Of a stretch of DNA of 64,000 nucleotides, positions 1 through 8,998 are shown piece after piece. Source of the stretch: Nisaea sp. (GTDB taxonomy: Bacteria; Pseudomonadota; Alphaproteobacteria; Thalassobaculales; Thalassobaculaceae). The stretch spans positions 496,001 through 560,000 of the forward strand of contig NZ_JAXMNY010000001.1 in the NCBI RefSeq assembly GCF_034670185.1, written 5' to 3'. Below the pieces are notes generated by a model, which made no database searches, was not told the DNA's origin, and was given only the letters and a program-made list of their open reading frames with translations. How positions within the stretch are numbered: the first letter of the stretch is position 1; every line of letters begins with the position of its first letter. The position numbers and the translations under genes were made by a program.

Positions 1-1047
1 CTTGCCGTCCGCATCCACCACCCTGACCTCGACGCCGGTGCGGGCATAGCCAGCGGAAGCGAGGCGGGCGAGATAGCGCGGGTGATCCTTGTCGAGATAG
101 GCGGATTTCGGCAGGCCGGTGATGGTCATCGGCGCTTCGCCGAGGCCATAGATCTGCGTCAGCTTCGGGCCAAGAATCTCCAGCGCCTTCAGCGTATCCT
201 CCAGGTACATCGGCCCGCCGCCATAGACGACGGTCTTAAGGTTCGCGAGGTCGGCGGTGGGCGTGCCCGGATGGTTCAGCAGGCGGCTGACCATGGTCGG
301 CGCGAAGAAGAAGCTGACGCCGGGCCAGTGCCGGATCAGCTCCAGGCATTCCTCGACATCGTAGCCGCCACTCTGCGGCACCACGTTGTTCGCGCCGCGC
401 GCCACATGCGGCATCGCGTAGAGGCCGGAGCCGTGGCTCATCGGCGCCGCGTGGATCATGCAGTCCAACTCGCTGATCTGGTCTACGTCGGCAAGATAGT
501 TCGTGGTGGCGAACATCAGGCTGCGATGGGTGATCATCGCGCCTTTCGGCCGACCGGTGGTGCCGGAGGTGTAGAACAGCCAGCATAGCGCGTCCGGGTC
601 GACAATCGCCGCCGGCATCGGCGGCCCTGCGAACAGGTCCTCGAAATCAGGATCATCGATGGAGATCAGGTGTTCGAGGTCGGGAGCCTCCGCCTTTGCG
701 TCGGCAAGAGTGCCTGCGAGATCGGGGGAGGCGAAACAGGCCTTGGCGCCGCTGTTATAGAGGATGAAGGCGAATTCCTTCGGGTGCAGCTTGGCATTTA
801 TCGGCACAGCGGCGAGCCCGGCATGCCAGACGGCATAGAGGATTTCCAGATAGAGCGGATCGTTCTTCATTGCCAGCGCGACCCGGTCGCCCGGCATCAG
901 GTCGAGCTCGCCCCGCAGGGCCGCGGCAAGCCGGGCCACCCGGTCTCCCAGCTCGGCGTAGGTCCGGCAGACCCGCTGCCCGTAGGAAATCGCCGGCCGA
1001 TCACCATGGATTCGCGCGACCTGCGCCAGTAAAGCTGCCTGATTCAT
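1..1047 (-). CDS. Acyl-CoA synthetase / AMP-dependent ligase, 3' part cut off by window edge
   Basis: This is the N-terminal 349 residues of an adenylate-forming enzyme that activates a carboxylic acid to acyl-AMP and then to its CoA thioester. The start is ATG at 1047, preceded by an AGGAACAG-like ribosome site. The reading frame is open to the left edge, so roughly the last third, including the mobile C-terminal lid, lies outside the window. The AMP-binding signature YTSGTTGRPKG lies near residues 159-169, and a later QIYGLGE segment fits core motif A5. The substrate cannot be read from the sequence; fatty-acid or aryl-CoA ligases of class I are the nearest fit. Family assignment is firm, specificity is open. 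Confidence 0.9.
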   Translation of the reverse strand, partial: MNQAALLAQVARIHGDRPAISYGQRVCRTYAELGDRVARLAAALRGELDLMPGDRVALAMKNDPLYLEILYAVWHAGLAAVPINAKLHPKEFAFILYNSGAKACFASPDLAGTLADAKAEAPDLEHLISIDDPDFEDLFAGPPMPAAIVDPDALCWLFYTSGTTGRPKGAMITHRSLMFATTNYLADVDQISELDCMIHAAPMSHGSGLYAMPHVARGANNVVPQSGGYDVEECLELIRHWPGVSFFFAPTMVSRLLNHPGTPTADLANLKTVVYGGGPMYLEDTLKALEILGPKLTQIYGLGEAPMTITGLPKSAYLDKDHPRYLARLASAGYARTGVEVRVVDADGK

Positions 1048-1235
1048 CCTGTTCCTCCCCGCCGATCTAGCGTCGGCCGCGGGAAATCTAGCAGCAGGTC
1101 CCGTCGGCTGACCAGTGCGCCGCGCGTTATCACCACTAAAATTAGGCTCAAACTGGCACAGCAATTGCTGAGACTGAATTATGAGTTCGGGAGTGAGTGA
1201 AGCGTATGGCCAGCGGCCAAAAGCAGGAGGAAATG

Positions 1236-1409
1236 ATGCGTTACATTCCGAAACATGCAGACGATTACGGTTTAAGCACCAGCGACGATGCTTTCGATGG
1301 AGCCTTCCTGTTCAACGATGGCAGTGAGATGGTCGAGGTCATGGGCGGCGACTGGTCGTTGACCGACGACGACGAGCTGATTGAGCTGGATCTGGTAAAC
1401 GTCAACTGA
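1236..1409 (+). CDS. Small acidic hypothetical protein (57 aa)
   Basis: This is a short ORF with a near-ideal ribosome site, AGGAGG at 1225-1230, five bases before the ATG at 1236, so that start is preferred over upstream in-frame starts (from 1197). About a quarter of the 57 residues are Asp or Glu, ending in a D/E-rich segment (TDDDELIELDL). There is no signal peptide, membrane segment or cysteine. It stands alone between a ligase gene and the esterase, both on the other strand. I do not recognise the family. The strong ribosome site and the biased composition argue that it is translated. Confidence 0.6.
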   Translation: MRYIPKHADDYGLSTSDDAFDGAFLFNDGSEMVEVMGGDWSLTDDDELIELDLVNVN

Positions 1410-1416
1410 GCCCGAA

Positions 1417-2289
1417 TTACTTGGCCCCGGCGGTCAGGATGCGTCCGTAATAGCGCAGAACGTTTTCGATCTCGGAACGCCAGAGGCGCCAGGTGTGATT
1501 GCCGTCTGTCATCCGGAACTCGACCGGGATGTCGGCCTGCTTGAGCGCCAGATAAAGCGCCGTATTTCCTTCATAGAGACGAAAACCGTCATCGTCTCCG
1601 ACCGTGATCCAGATCGCCGGACGTTCGCTGACCGCTTTCAGTGACGGGATATCCGAAAAGAAATTCTGTCGGTTAAATACGGCAATATCGAATGGCTCCC
1701 CGAACGTCCCCTTGAAAAACCCGATCTGTTGACGGGAAACGTCCTCTGCGCTTTTCAGGTCAGGAAAGATTGCAGCACTCAGGCCGGCCGTCATTGTGAA
1801 GTGGGACGGATGCCGGAATGCCAGCCTGAAAGCCCCATATCCTCCCATCGAGAGGCCGGCAATGCCTCGCCGTGACCGGTCGCCGCCAATTCCGTGGATC
1901 CGTTCGGTTTCCGGTATGAGGTCCTTCAGCAGGGCATCTTCATAATGACCGTGCTTTTCCGAATTCACATACCAGCTGTTCGCACCATCCGGCATGACGA
2001 TGGCCATGGGCGGGATGGCGTTCTGCCGGATCAGGCGCGTTGCCGTTTGTTCAATGTGACCGAGGGTCTGCCAGTCGCGTTCATGGCCGCCGAGTCCGTG
2101 CAGCAGATAGAGGACAGGCAGGGAGTCGCCTCGTTTTTCAGGCAGGAACAGTGAGTATTTCATTGCCCTGTTGAGCGCCGGGCTCTCGACAGAGAGGCTT
2201 TCCCTGAGCTCGGCGCCAGCGCTCGCTGCCGTCAGAAGAAAGACAGCAAGCGCGACGGTTGGCCGAATGAGATAGCGCCTGGTCGTCAT
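1417..2289 (-). CDS. Secreted alpha/beta-hydrolase esterase (esterase D / PF00756 type)
   Basis: This is a 290-residue serine esterase with an N-terminal signal peptide (hydrophobic stretch about residues 9-25 ending in ASAGA). The oxyanion region reads LYLLHGLGGHERDW, the nucleophile elbow is GLSMGGYGAF, and a late DGNHTW segment supplies the catalytic histidine. The ATG at 2289 overlaps the stop of the upstream opgC-like gene as ATGA, so the two are very probably co-translated. It resembles putative esterases such as S-formylglutathione hydrolase and mycolyltransferase-like enzymes, but it is exported. The link to OpgC suggests action on acylated periplasmic glucan or another envelope ester; this is inference from position. 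Confidence 0.85.
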   Translation of the reverse strand: MTTRRYLIRPTVALAVFLLTAASAGAELRESLSVESPALNRAMKYSLFLPEKRGDSLPVLYLLHGLGGHERDWQTLGHIEQTATRLIRQNAIPPMAIVMPDGANSWYVNSEKHGHYEDALLKDLIPETERIHGIGGDRSRRGIAGLSMGGYGAFRLAFRHPSHFTMTAGLSAAIFPDLKSAEDVSRQQIGFFKGTFGEPFDIAVFNRQNFFSDIPSLKAVSERPAIWITVGDDDGFRLYEGNTALYLALKQADIPVEFRMTDGNHTWRLWRSEIENVLRYYGRILTAGAK

Positions 2290-3488
2290 TCTGCCGGGGA
2301 GAGGACCGGGCTTGCCGGGCTGCTTCGTTCCGACGACGCGGCGGCGCGGGTCTCGATGGCCGCGCGCCACCATTCCTTTTTGATCGCCGTGACCAGATAG
2401 GCGAACAGCACCACGATGGCGAGACCGCTGAGGTTCACCAGCGCCCAGGTCGCCTGACTGCGGCCGAGCTGGTCCAGCACCATGCCGCCGAGCTGAGCCA
2501 GCCACATGTTCAGCAGGAAGACCGGCAGTGCCTGCTGACCGACCGTGCGGATCGGGTGGAAGGCTTTGTGCAGCAGCAGATGTTCGCGGCCGCGCACCAG
2601 GTTGACCACGATATAGGCCAGCGCCAGGAAGTGGATGAAGCGGAGGATGCCGTAATCGGTCTTGGCTCGCCACGGCAAGGTCAGCTCGCGCCAGTCGGCG
2701 AGGAACGGCAGGCTGTCCTGATAGCCGACGAAGAACCACCAGTGGGAAACCGGCGCGGCGGCCACGACAAAGATCGTGCAGGCTGCCATCAGGGTGCGGT
2801 TGAAGGGCGGCGGGGTGAGCCAGCCGCGCGAGATGGCGAAGCCGGTGAAGAACACGAGTTGCCAGCCGAACGGATTGAAGAACCATTCGATGTGCGCGTG
2901 ATCCGGATGGGCCGGCAGGCCGCCGTCATGGATCCAGTTCAGGCAGTAGACGCTGATGGAGAACAGAATGGCCAGCCGTGGATCGAGCCGTGCCAGCGCC
3001 ATGAAGACCGGGATCATCAGCAGCGCGCCCATATACATCGGCATGATGTCGAAATAGTTCGGCACATAGGTCAGTGTCAGCAGGCCGAGCAGGGCTTTAG
3101 GCGTCTCGTTGAAGAAGAAATGCAGGTTCAGGCGACCGATATAGTCCGGCTCGGCGAAGGTCGCATTTCCGGCCAGCATGAGACCGGCGATCAGCAGGAA
3201 GATCAGAATGTGAGCAGTGTAAAGCTGCCATATCCGGTAAAGTACGCGGCCGGTTCCGTGCCAGAACCCGGCCTTGATGAAGGTGCCGCCAAAAGCGATG
3301 GCAGCGGCGAACCCGGAGCAGAAGACGAACATCTCGGCCGCATCGGAAAAGCCGAACCGCGCCGGAATGAAGTTCGACCAGTGATTCTGTGGGACGTGGG
3401 CCACGAAGATGATCAGCATCGCGACTCCTCGAAAGAAATCGAGCCGCGGATCGCGTTGCCGCCGTGTCTTGGTCGGTTGTGTTGTCAT
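2286..3488 (-). CDS. opgC: OpgC-like membrane acyltransferase
   Basis: This is a polytopic membrane protein of 400 residues with about ten hydrophobic segments. The family hallmark is at its N-terminus: RDPRLDFFRGVAMLIIF followed by a conserved histidine (VAHVPQNHW). OpgC proteins add succinyl groups to osmoregulated periplasmic glucans on the periplasmic side. ATG 3488 is chosen because GGAGA lies just before it; an upstream in-frame start at 3530 has no ribosome site. It is divergent from an OpgH-like glucosyltransferase 311 bases away and overlaps the esterase gene downstream. Family confidence is high; the exact acyl group is not visible. Confidence 0.85.
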   Translation of the reverse strand: MTTQPTKTRRQRDPRLDFFRGVAMLIIFVAHVPQNHWSNFIPARFGFSDAAEMFVFCSGFAAAIAFGGTFIKAGFWHGTGRVLYRIWQLYTAHILIFLLIAGLMLAGNATFAEPDYIGRLNLHFFFNETPKALLGLLTLTYVPNYFDIMPMYMGALLMIPVFMALARLDPRLAILFSISVYCLNWIHDGGLPAHPDHAHIEWFFNPFGWQLVFFTGFAISRGWLTPPPFNRTLMAACTIFVVAAAPVSHWWFFVGYQDSLPFLADWRELTLPWRAKTDYGILRFIHFLALAYIVVNLVRGREHLLLHKAFHPIRTVGQQALPVFLLNMWLAQLGGMVLDQLGRSQATWALVNLSGLAIVVLFAYLVTAIKKEWWRAAIETRAAASSERSSPASPVLSPAE

Positions 3489-3799
3489 TGTCTCCACCCA
3501 CCGGCAGCGAAAGCCGCATACCGTTACCATCGTGCCACGACGCTAATAAGAGGTGGAATGCCGCGGAACTCCAGTCAATTTGGTATCGCGGTTTTGTGAA
3601 GCTTGTTTTGCTGACGTGGAGCTTCTTCCGGACCATTTATCAGGAATGTTGCGGCGGGCAAAAGAACGATGTTCTCTCTCCCGCGATCATAAAAAAGACA
3701 ATGTCCTGCTCCATTAGAGCAGGGAGGTAATGCGCGGGCAGCGGCACGGCCGTCGTTGATGTCGCGTTGAGTGGCAGCAGGCCGTTGGGGCTAGGGGCT
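3489..3799. other. Divergent intergenic region between opgC and opgH
   Basis: This 311-base spacer must carry the promoters of both glucan genes. A perfect 7 bp inverted repeat (CCTGCTC, loop CATTA, GAGCAGG) lies at 3705-3723, in the opgH leader, and could be an operator or a leader hairpin. No convincing coding sequence was found; the open frames here are continuations from neighbouring genes. Confidence 0.5.
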
Positions 3800-5656
3800 A
3801 TGGATACAGGACACCGCATGGGGGCAGGTCTTTCGGTCACCAGTCGCAGCGTGACCGCGCGGCGTATCTTATTTTTTGGTCTGGTTTCGAGCACTATTCT
3901 CGCTCTGGTATCAGCGCTCACTTATGTGTTCGCGGCAGACGGCCTGCGCGGCATCGAAATCGCAATGATTGTCGTCTTCGCCCTGAATACGCCGTGGATG
4001 GTGATCGGCTTCTGGAATGCGGTGATCGGTTTCTCCCTGCTGCATTTCAAGCGCGACTGGCTCCGCTCTGTGACCGGTCTTTCTGGTTTGAAGGACGAGA
4101 CGTCCGCGATCAGCAGCCGGACGGCGATCGTCATGCCGGTCCATAACGAAAGCCCCGATCTGGTCGTCGGCAATCTGAAAGCCATGACGGACAGTTTGGA
4201 TGCGACGGGGCTGTCCGATACCTTCGATGTTTTCCTTTTGAGCGACACGACCGATCCGGACATCGCGTTGCGCGAACAAGGCCTGTTCGAGGCATGGCGC
4301 GACGGAAACGAGCGCCCGGATCGGCTTCATTACCGGCGCCGGACGGACAACAGTCGTCAGAAGGTCGGCAATATCGAGGATTTCTGCACGCGCTGGGGCG
4401 ATGGTTTCGACTTCATGATCGTCCTGGATGCGGACAGCGTGATGTCTGGCCCGGCGATCCTGCGCCTGGTTCGGCTTATGCAGCACAACCCCGCGCTCGG
4501 CATCCTGCAGACTTTGGTGACCGGTATGCCTGCCAGCAGTGCCTTCGCCCGCATGTTCCAGTTCGGCATGCGTCACGGAATGCGCTCCTACACGACAGGC
4601 AGCGCCTGGTGGCAGGGGCCGGACGGACCGTACTGGGGGCATAATGCCATCTTGCGGGTCCAGGCATTTCGGCGAAACTGCGCACTTCCCGCTCTGCCCG
4701 GAACGCGTCCGCTCGGCGGGGAGATCCTGAGCCACGACCAGGTCGAAGCGGTCTTCATGCGCCGTGGAGGCTACGAGGTCCGGGTGTTGCCGCTGGAAGA
4801 TGGCAGCTATGAGGAAAACCCGACGACACTGCCGGATTTCCTGACCCGCGACCTGCGCTGGTGCCAGGGCAACATGCAATATCTCAAATTGTTCCGGCAT
4901 CCCTCTCTGATCCGTGGCGTCCGGCCGATGGGACGGCTGCAATTGCTGCTTGCCATCATGATGTATACCGGCGCGCCGCTCTGGTTCGCCTTCATGGGGC
5001 TGGGGCTGGCGGATCTGTGCCTGTCGGCGGCCTCCAGCGGTGGGACCGCTCCCGCCGTGGCGGCGCCCGGTTTCGGACTGGCCCTGTTTGCGGCCGTCAT
5101 GGGGATGACCTTTGCGCCAAAACTGTTCGGCATCCTCGATATCGCGCTGCGCCGGGCCGGACGCCTGTCTTATGGCGGTGGCCTGCGGGTTGCCGCCGGA
5201 ACCTTGCTGGAGACAGTCTTCTCGCTGCTGCTGTCGCCGGTTGTGGCTTTGGCGCAGACCATCTTCGTATTCGGCCTGTTTTTCGGCAAGCGGATACGAT
5301 GGGACGCGCAGGAACGGGACGACAGGCGGGTGACGTTGCGGGAAGCGCTGGGCGGTCTCTGGCTGCAGACGGCACTTGGAGCCACATTCCTTACGGTGCT
5401 TTCACTGGTCGCGCCGCATATCCTGCCGTGGGCCGCGCCCGTGATTGCCGGCCTGCTGGTGTCCGTGCCGTTCGCGGTCGTGACCTCGATGCCGACTCTT
5501 GGCCGTTTGTTCCGTCTGTGCGGACTGTGCGCTATTCCCGAGGAAAAACTGGTTCCGGAGGTGCTGCGGGAAGCCCAGGTTAGGGCGCCAGAGCCAGCAC
5601 TCATCCGGCGCGCCGCGCCGACGGTCCGCCCACTGGCCGATCCGGAGCGTGCCTGA
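3800..5656 (+). CDS. opgH: Glucans biosynthesis glucosyltransferase H (OpgH/MdoH-like)
   Basis: This is an inner-membrane processive family-2 glycosyltransferase that builds the linear backbone of osmoregulated periplasmic glucans from UDP-glucose. Two N-terminal membrane segments (about residues 20-85) precede the cytosolic catalytic domain. That domain contains MPVHNESPDLV, the metal-binding DADSVMSG motif and the acceptor-site segment RDLRWCQGNMQ. Several membrane helices follow. At about 620 residues it is shorter than enterobacterial OpgH. The start could be ATG 3800 or ATG 3818, the latter preceded by AGGA. No opgG partner lies next to it. Confidence 0.9.
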   Translation: MDTGHRMGAGLSVTSRSVTARRILFFGLVSSTILALVSALTYVFAADGLRGIEIAMIVVFALNTPWMVIGFWNAVIGFSLLHFKRDWLRSVTGLSGLKDETSAISSRTAIVMPVHNESPDLVVGNLKAMTDSLDATGLSDTFDVFLLSDTTDPDIALREQGLFEAWRDGNERPDRLHYRRRTDNSRQKVGNIEDFCTRWGDGFDFMIVLDADSVMSGPAILRLVRLMQHNPALGILQTLVTGMPASSAFARMFQFGMRHGMRSYTTGSAWWQGPDGPYWGHNAILRVQAFRRNCALPALPGTRPLGGEILSHDQVEAVFMRRGGYEVRVLPLEDGSYEENPTTLPDFLTRDLRWCQGNMQYLKLFRHPSLIRGVRPMGRLQLLLAIMMYTGAPLWFAFMGLGLADLCLSAASSGGTAPAVAAPGFGLALFAAVMGMTFAPKLFGILDIALRRAGRLSYGGGLRVAAGTLLETVFSLLLSPVVALAQTIFVFGLFFGKRIRWDAQERDDRRVTLREALGGLWLQTALGATFLTVLSLVAPHILPWAAPVIAGLLVSVPFAVVTSMPTLGRLFRLCGLCAIPEEKLVPEVLREAQVRAPEPALIRRAAPTVRPLADPERA

Positions 5657-5735
5657 CCGGATAGGTATGCCCGCTCTTTTGTTATCATCCGGGCTCGCAT
5701 AGGGTTCGCTCGCGTTGATAGGGGAGCGGACGGCA

Positions 5736-6326
5736 ATGACGGAACAGCAGGACCAGGCGGTCTGGCAGGTGGTAGCGACACGGGATGTTTACGACAATCC
5801 GTGGATCCGCGTTGTCGAGCATGATGTCATCGATCCGAACGGCAACCCGGGCCTCTACTGTGTCGTTCGGGTGAAGGGGTTGGCGGTCGGTATTCTGCCG
5901 GTGGATCACCAGGGCATGACTTGGCTCGTCGGCCAACAGCGTTTCCCGCGTGACTATTACAGTTGGGAGCTGCCGGAAGGCGGTGGCTCCTTCGAAGACC
6001 CGCAAGGTTCTGCTGAACGGGAACTGCTTGAGGAAACCGGCCTGAAAGCCGGAGGCTGGCAGGAAATCCTGCGCATGGACCTCTCGAACGCGATCACGGA
6101 CGAGCAGGCAATCGGTTTCATCGCCTGGGACCTTGAAGAAGGGATGGCGCAACCTGAAGCATGTGAGCGGCTTGAGTTGCGGCGCCTGCCGGTGCGCGAG
6201 GCGGTCGAAATGGCCCTCAACGGCGAGATCGTGGATGCATTTGCCCAGACCATGTTGCTGAAAGCCGATGCGCTCGCCCGGCGCGGTATGTTACCGGCCG
6301 GGCTGGCACTGCATTTCACCGGATAA
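5736..6326 (+). CDS. Nudix hydrolase (ADP-ribose pyrophosphatase-like)
   Basis: This 196-residue Nudix enzyme is expected to hydrolyse a nucleoside-diphosphate derivative such as ADP-ribose. The Nudix box runs from ELPEGGG to REL-LEETG. The glycine-rich loop before the first catalytic glutamate is one residue shorter than the textbook G-x5-E spacing. ATG 5736 is chosen over an upstream TTG because GGGGAG lies nine bases before it. It sits 79 bases behind opgH on the same strand and converges on the hydroxylase gene. The substrate is not determined by sequence. Confidence 0.85.
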   Translation: MTEQQDQAVWQVVATRDVYDNPWIRVVEHDVIDPNGNPGLYCVVRVKGLAVGILPVDHQGMTWLVGQQRFPRDYYSWELPEGGGSFEDPQGSAERELLEETGLKAGGWQEILRMDLSNAITDEQAIGFIAWDLEEGMAQPEACERLELRRLPVREAVEMALNGEIVDAFAQTMLLKADALARRGMLPAGLALHFTG

Positions 6327-6337
6327 CCCGGAAGAGT

Positions 6338-7009
6338 TCAGGTCTGCGCCCACATGCGCAGCAGGTTGAGCCGGCCCTTCTCGAGCATTAGAACGGCTTT
6401 TTTATCTACATTTGAGCCGGTGAGGATGGCTTGCGTTTCCGCAAGGTCGCTGATGACTTCCCGTTTCAGCGGGTCGGGCACCATGCTTTCCATCCAGGTG
6501 ATGATGGCGAGGCGCCGCCCGGATGTCACCGGGGTTACATGGTGCAGATAATGTGTCGGGTAGAGCACCGCATCGCCGGGCTCCTCCTTGTAGACCTGAT
6601 CGCCGAAATCGGTGCTCAGAACCAGCTCTCCGCCCTCATAGGCATCCGGCTTGTTCAGAAATATGGTAATCGAGAGATCCGTGCGCATGCCTGGATAGGG
6701 GCCCATCAGCGCCGCGTCGATATGCTCGCCATATTTGTTGCCGGTGGTGTAGGAGGCGAAGATCGGCGATAGGATGCGCCGGGGCAGGGCCTTGATGGCG
6801 ACCGTCTCGTTGGCTTTCATCGCGCCCATCACCAGTTCCGCCATTTCGCGATACTGGGGGCTGTTCGGTGGTACTTGCGTGTTTTTCTTGATGTCCTTGC
6901 CGAGCGGTCCGCCGCTCGAGCTACCATCGATGAATTGCGCCGAAAACAGCTTCGCCGCGATGGTTTTCACCTGATCCTTGTTCAATAGCCCGCGTATGAC
7001 CGCAACCAT
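6338..7009 (-). CDS. PKHD-type Fe(II)/2-oxoglutarate hydroxylase (PiuC/YbiX-like)
   Basis: This 223-residue protein has the length of PKHD-type hydroxylases, which couple 2-oxoglutarate decarboxylation to hydroxylation and are often iron-linked. The iron ligands are visible as H-x-D in KYGEHIDAALMG and a distal histidine in THYLHHVTPVTSGRR, with the arginine that holds 2-oxoglutarate. The start ATG at 7009 matches the family N-terminus and has a GGGAAGGGA stretch upstream; the open frame runs further upstream to 7288 but that part is unlike the family. It is divergent from the GST gene. No iron-receptor gene lies beside it, so the substrate remains unknown. Confidence 0.85.
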   Translation of the reverse strand: MVAVIRGLLNKDQVKTIAAKLFSAQFIDGSSSGGPLGKDIKKNTQVPPNSPQYREMAELVMGAMKANETVAIKALPRRILSPIFASYTTGNKYGEHIDAALMGPYPGMRTDLSITIFLNKPDAYEGGELVLSTDFGDQVYKEEPGDAVLYPTHYLHHVTPVTSGRRLAIITWMESMVPDPLKREVISDLAETQAILTGSNVDKKAVLMLEKGRLNLLRMWAQT

Positions 7010-7138
7010 GGCCCCAATTTCCCTTCCCGCATGGTAATTGGCCAGCATGGTAACAGGACCGTTTCCAAATACGAGCCTTGATGTGACGCTCGCTGTCGCC
7101 AGATCTGTCAGACAGTAATAATCATGGGAGAACCGGAT

Positions 7139-8113
7139 ATGGGCATGCTGGTGGACGGCGAATGGCATTCTGACGATGCTGATGCGAAAACGAAGAATGG
7201 TCGCTTCCAGCGCCAGAACTCGGCTTTTCGCAATGCTGTCGAAGATGCGCCCGGTGCCCGGTTCGCTCCTGAGTCCGGGCGATATCACCTTTATGTGTCA
7301 TATGCCTGCCCATGGGCGCACCGCACACTCATCGCCCGATCCCTGAAGGGGCTGGTGCCGCATATCGATATCTCCGTGGTCGATCCGCATATGGGCGATG
7401 ACGGCTGGTTCTTCGGTGACGATCCGGATGGCACTAACGACCCGGTCAACGGTGCCCGGTTCCTGCGCGAGGTTTATGTGAAGGCAGATCCTTCCTATAC
7501 GGGCCGCGTCACAGTGCCGGTGCTCTGGGACAAGAAGGAAGGCACGATCGTTTCCAATGAATCCTCCGAGATCCTGCGCATGTTCAACAGCGCCTTTAAT
7601 GGATTGGAGGATGTGGATGCGGCGCTGGATCTTTATCCGGAGAACCTTCGTGCGGAAATCGATGCCGTGAACGAGGGCGTCTATACCGACATCAATAACG
7701 GGGTCTACCGGAACGGATTTGCCGGGACACAGGAAGCCTACGAGGAAGCCTATGATGCATTGTTTGCCCGGCTGGATGACCTCGAGGAAAGGCTTGGCCG
7801 GAGCCGGTATCTCGTCGGAAATCGGGTCACGGAGGCGGATTGGCGGCTGTTTGTAACGCTTGTCAGATTCGATGCGGTCTATTTCACGCACTTCAAGTGC
7901 AACCGTCAGCGGATTTCCGATTTTCCAAATATTTCCAATTATTTGCGGGATCTGTTCCAGGTCGGTGATGTGGCTGAAACGGTGAATATGCGGCATATCA
8001 AGCAACATTATTTCGGCAGTCATAAGAACCTCAATCCCAAGGGCATTGTGCCGAAGGGACCGTTGCTTGATTTCCATCTGCCACATGATCGTGCCCGCCT
8101 TCTGGCGGCCTGA
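7139..8113 (+). CDS. Xi-class glutathione S-transferase (glutathionyl-hydroquinone reductase)
   Basis: This 324-residue enzyme belongs to the Xi class, which reduces glutathionylated hydroquinones. The catalytic motif C-P-W-A is present in YVSYACPWAHRT (about residues 51-62), and the conserved segment for the C-terminal helical domain (NNGVYRNGFAGTQEAYE) is intact. The length is normal for YqjG/ECM4-like proteins. ATG 7139 is preferred over ATG 7124 because GGGAG sits at a proper distance before it. The gene stands alone, divergent from the hydroxylase. Confidence 0.9.
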   Translation: MGMLVDGEWHSDDADAKTKNGRFQRQNSAFRNAVEDAPGARFAPESGRYHLYVSYACPWAHRTLIARSLKGLVPHIDISVVDPHMGDDGWFFGDDPDGTNDPVNGARFLREVYVKADPSYTGRVTVPVLWDKKEGTIVSNESSEILRMFNSAFNGLEDVDAALDLYPENLRAEIDAVNEGVYTDINNGVYRNGFAGTQEAYEEAYDALFARLDDLEERLGRSRYLVGNRVTEADWRLFVTLVRFDAVYFTHFKCNRQRISDFPNISNYLRDLFQVGDVAETVNMRHIKQHYFGSHKNLNPKGIVPKGPLLDFHLPHDRARLLAA

Positions 8114-8193
8114 CGGAAAACCGGCACGCTCTTTGCTTTATCTCTTACCGAGATGCCGGTGCAGTACCGGCCCACGAATGAGAGGAGCAGCAC

Positions 8194-8877
8194 ATGTCCC
8201 TGACATCGGCGTTGAAAGCGGGTCTGGGTTCCCGCCTGAAGGATCTTTCGGGCAATGGCACCGGTGCCGACTGGGATCCGTATCCCGATGATGGTCAGGA
8301 CGCTAAATCGACTGCTCCCAGGCTTCCCGCCAAGGCGGCGCCGCAATCGGCTCCGGCGGTGAAGCAGCCGCTTCGCGCAGAACGGGCTGATCGGCCTGGC
8401 GCAGCCGTTGCTGCTCCTGCACGGACACCACGCCCCGCCAATGCGAATGCTGCTGCCGAACGGGCAGCTCAGCAGGCGCAGAAGGCCCAACAGGCCCGGC
8501 CGGCGGCAGTCAAACAGAGTGCAGCCTGGCTGCACGGCAAAGACAACGCGATGCGGGTCAATCCGCAGCAATATGCCCGCGAGCTGGATCGCTACAGGAA
8601 TGAGCAGAACCGGCATCTGACGCAGGAAACGGTCATGGAGGTCGCGTCAGGCGAACTCGAAGGCATCGCCCAGATGGCCGCAAAGGCCCGTGGCCGCTAC
8701 TTCGCCAAGCTGCTAGATGCGGGTGCGCCGCGCCAGGGGTTTCTGCAGGAAGCGGAAATTACCGAGCTCAAGTTCTACCGTGAAATGTACGAGGAAATGA
8801 CGCAGGGCTTCGAGGCCATGCGGGATGCGATCGAGGCTGGAGATATCTCTGTCTCGGGCATGTCGAAGCGCCGTTAG
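8194..8877 (+). CDS. Hypothetical protein with Ala/Pro-rich middle (227 aa)
   Basis: This is an ORFan of 227 residues with a good ribosome site (GAGGAG six bases before ATG 8194). The N-terminal 20 residues look amphipathic, and residues about 40-115 are low-complexity Ala, Pro, Gln and Arg and probably disordered. The C-terminal 110 residues are charged and predicted helical, with a segment rich in Glu, Met and Tyr. There is no signal peptide or membrane span. I do not recognise a family; a structural or adaptor role is possible but unsupported. Confidence 0.7.
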   Translation: MSLTSALKAGLGSRLKDLSGNGTGADWDPYPDDGQDAKSTAPRLPAKAAPQSAPAVKQPLRAERADRPGAAVAAPARTPRPANANAAAERAAQQAQKAQQARPAAVKQSAAWLHGKDNAMRVNPQQYARELDRYRNEQNRHLTQETVMEVASGELEGIAQMAAKARGRYFAKLLDAGAPRQGFLQEAEITELKFYREMYEEMTQGFEAMRDAIEAGDISVSGMSKRR

Positions 8878-8998
8878 TCAGGCACATTTAACGGATGCCG
8901 CAAAAGCATCTCGACGCGTAGCAAAAATTAAGAGAGTCTGAATTTCTAAAAGCCTGCGGCTTTTCATGCCGCGGGCATAATTTTGCCGCGAATTCAGT

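Noticed and set aside
2556..3599. 347-residue plus-strand open frame over the opgC-like gene
   Set aside because: Antisense shadow; the membrane acyltransferase on the minus strand has clear family features.
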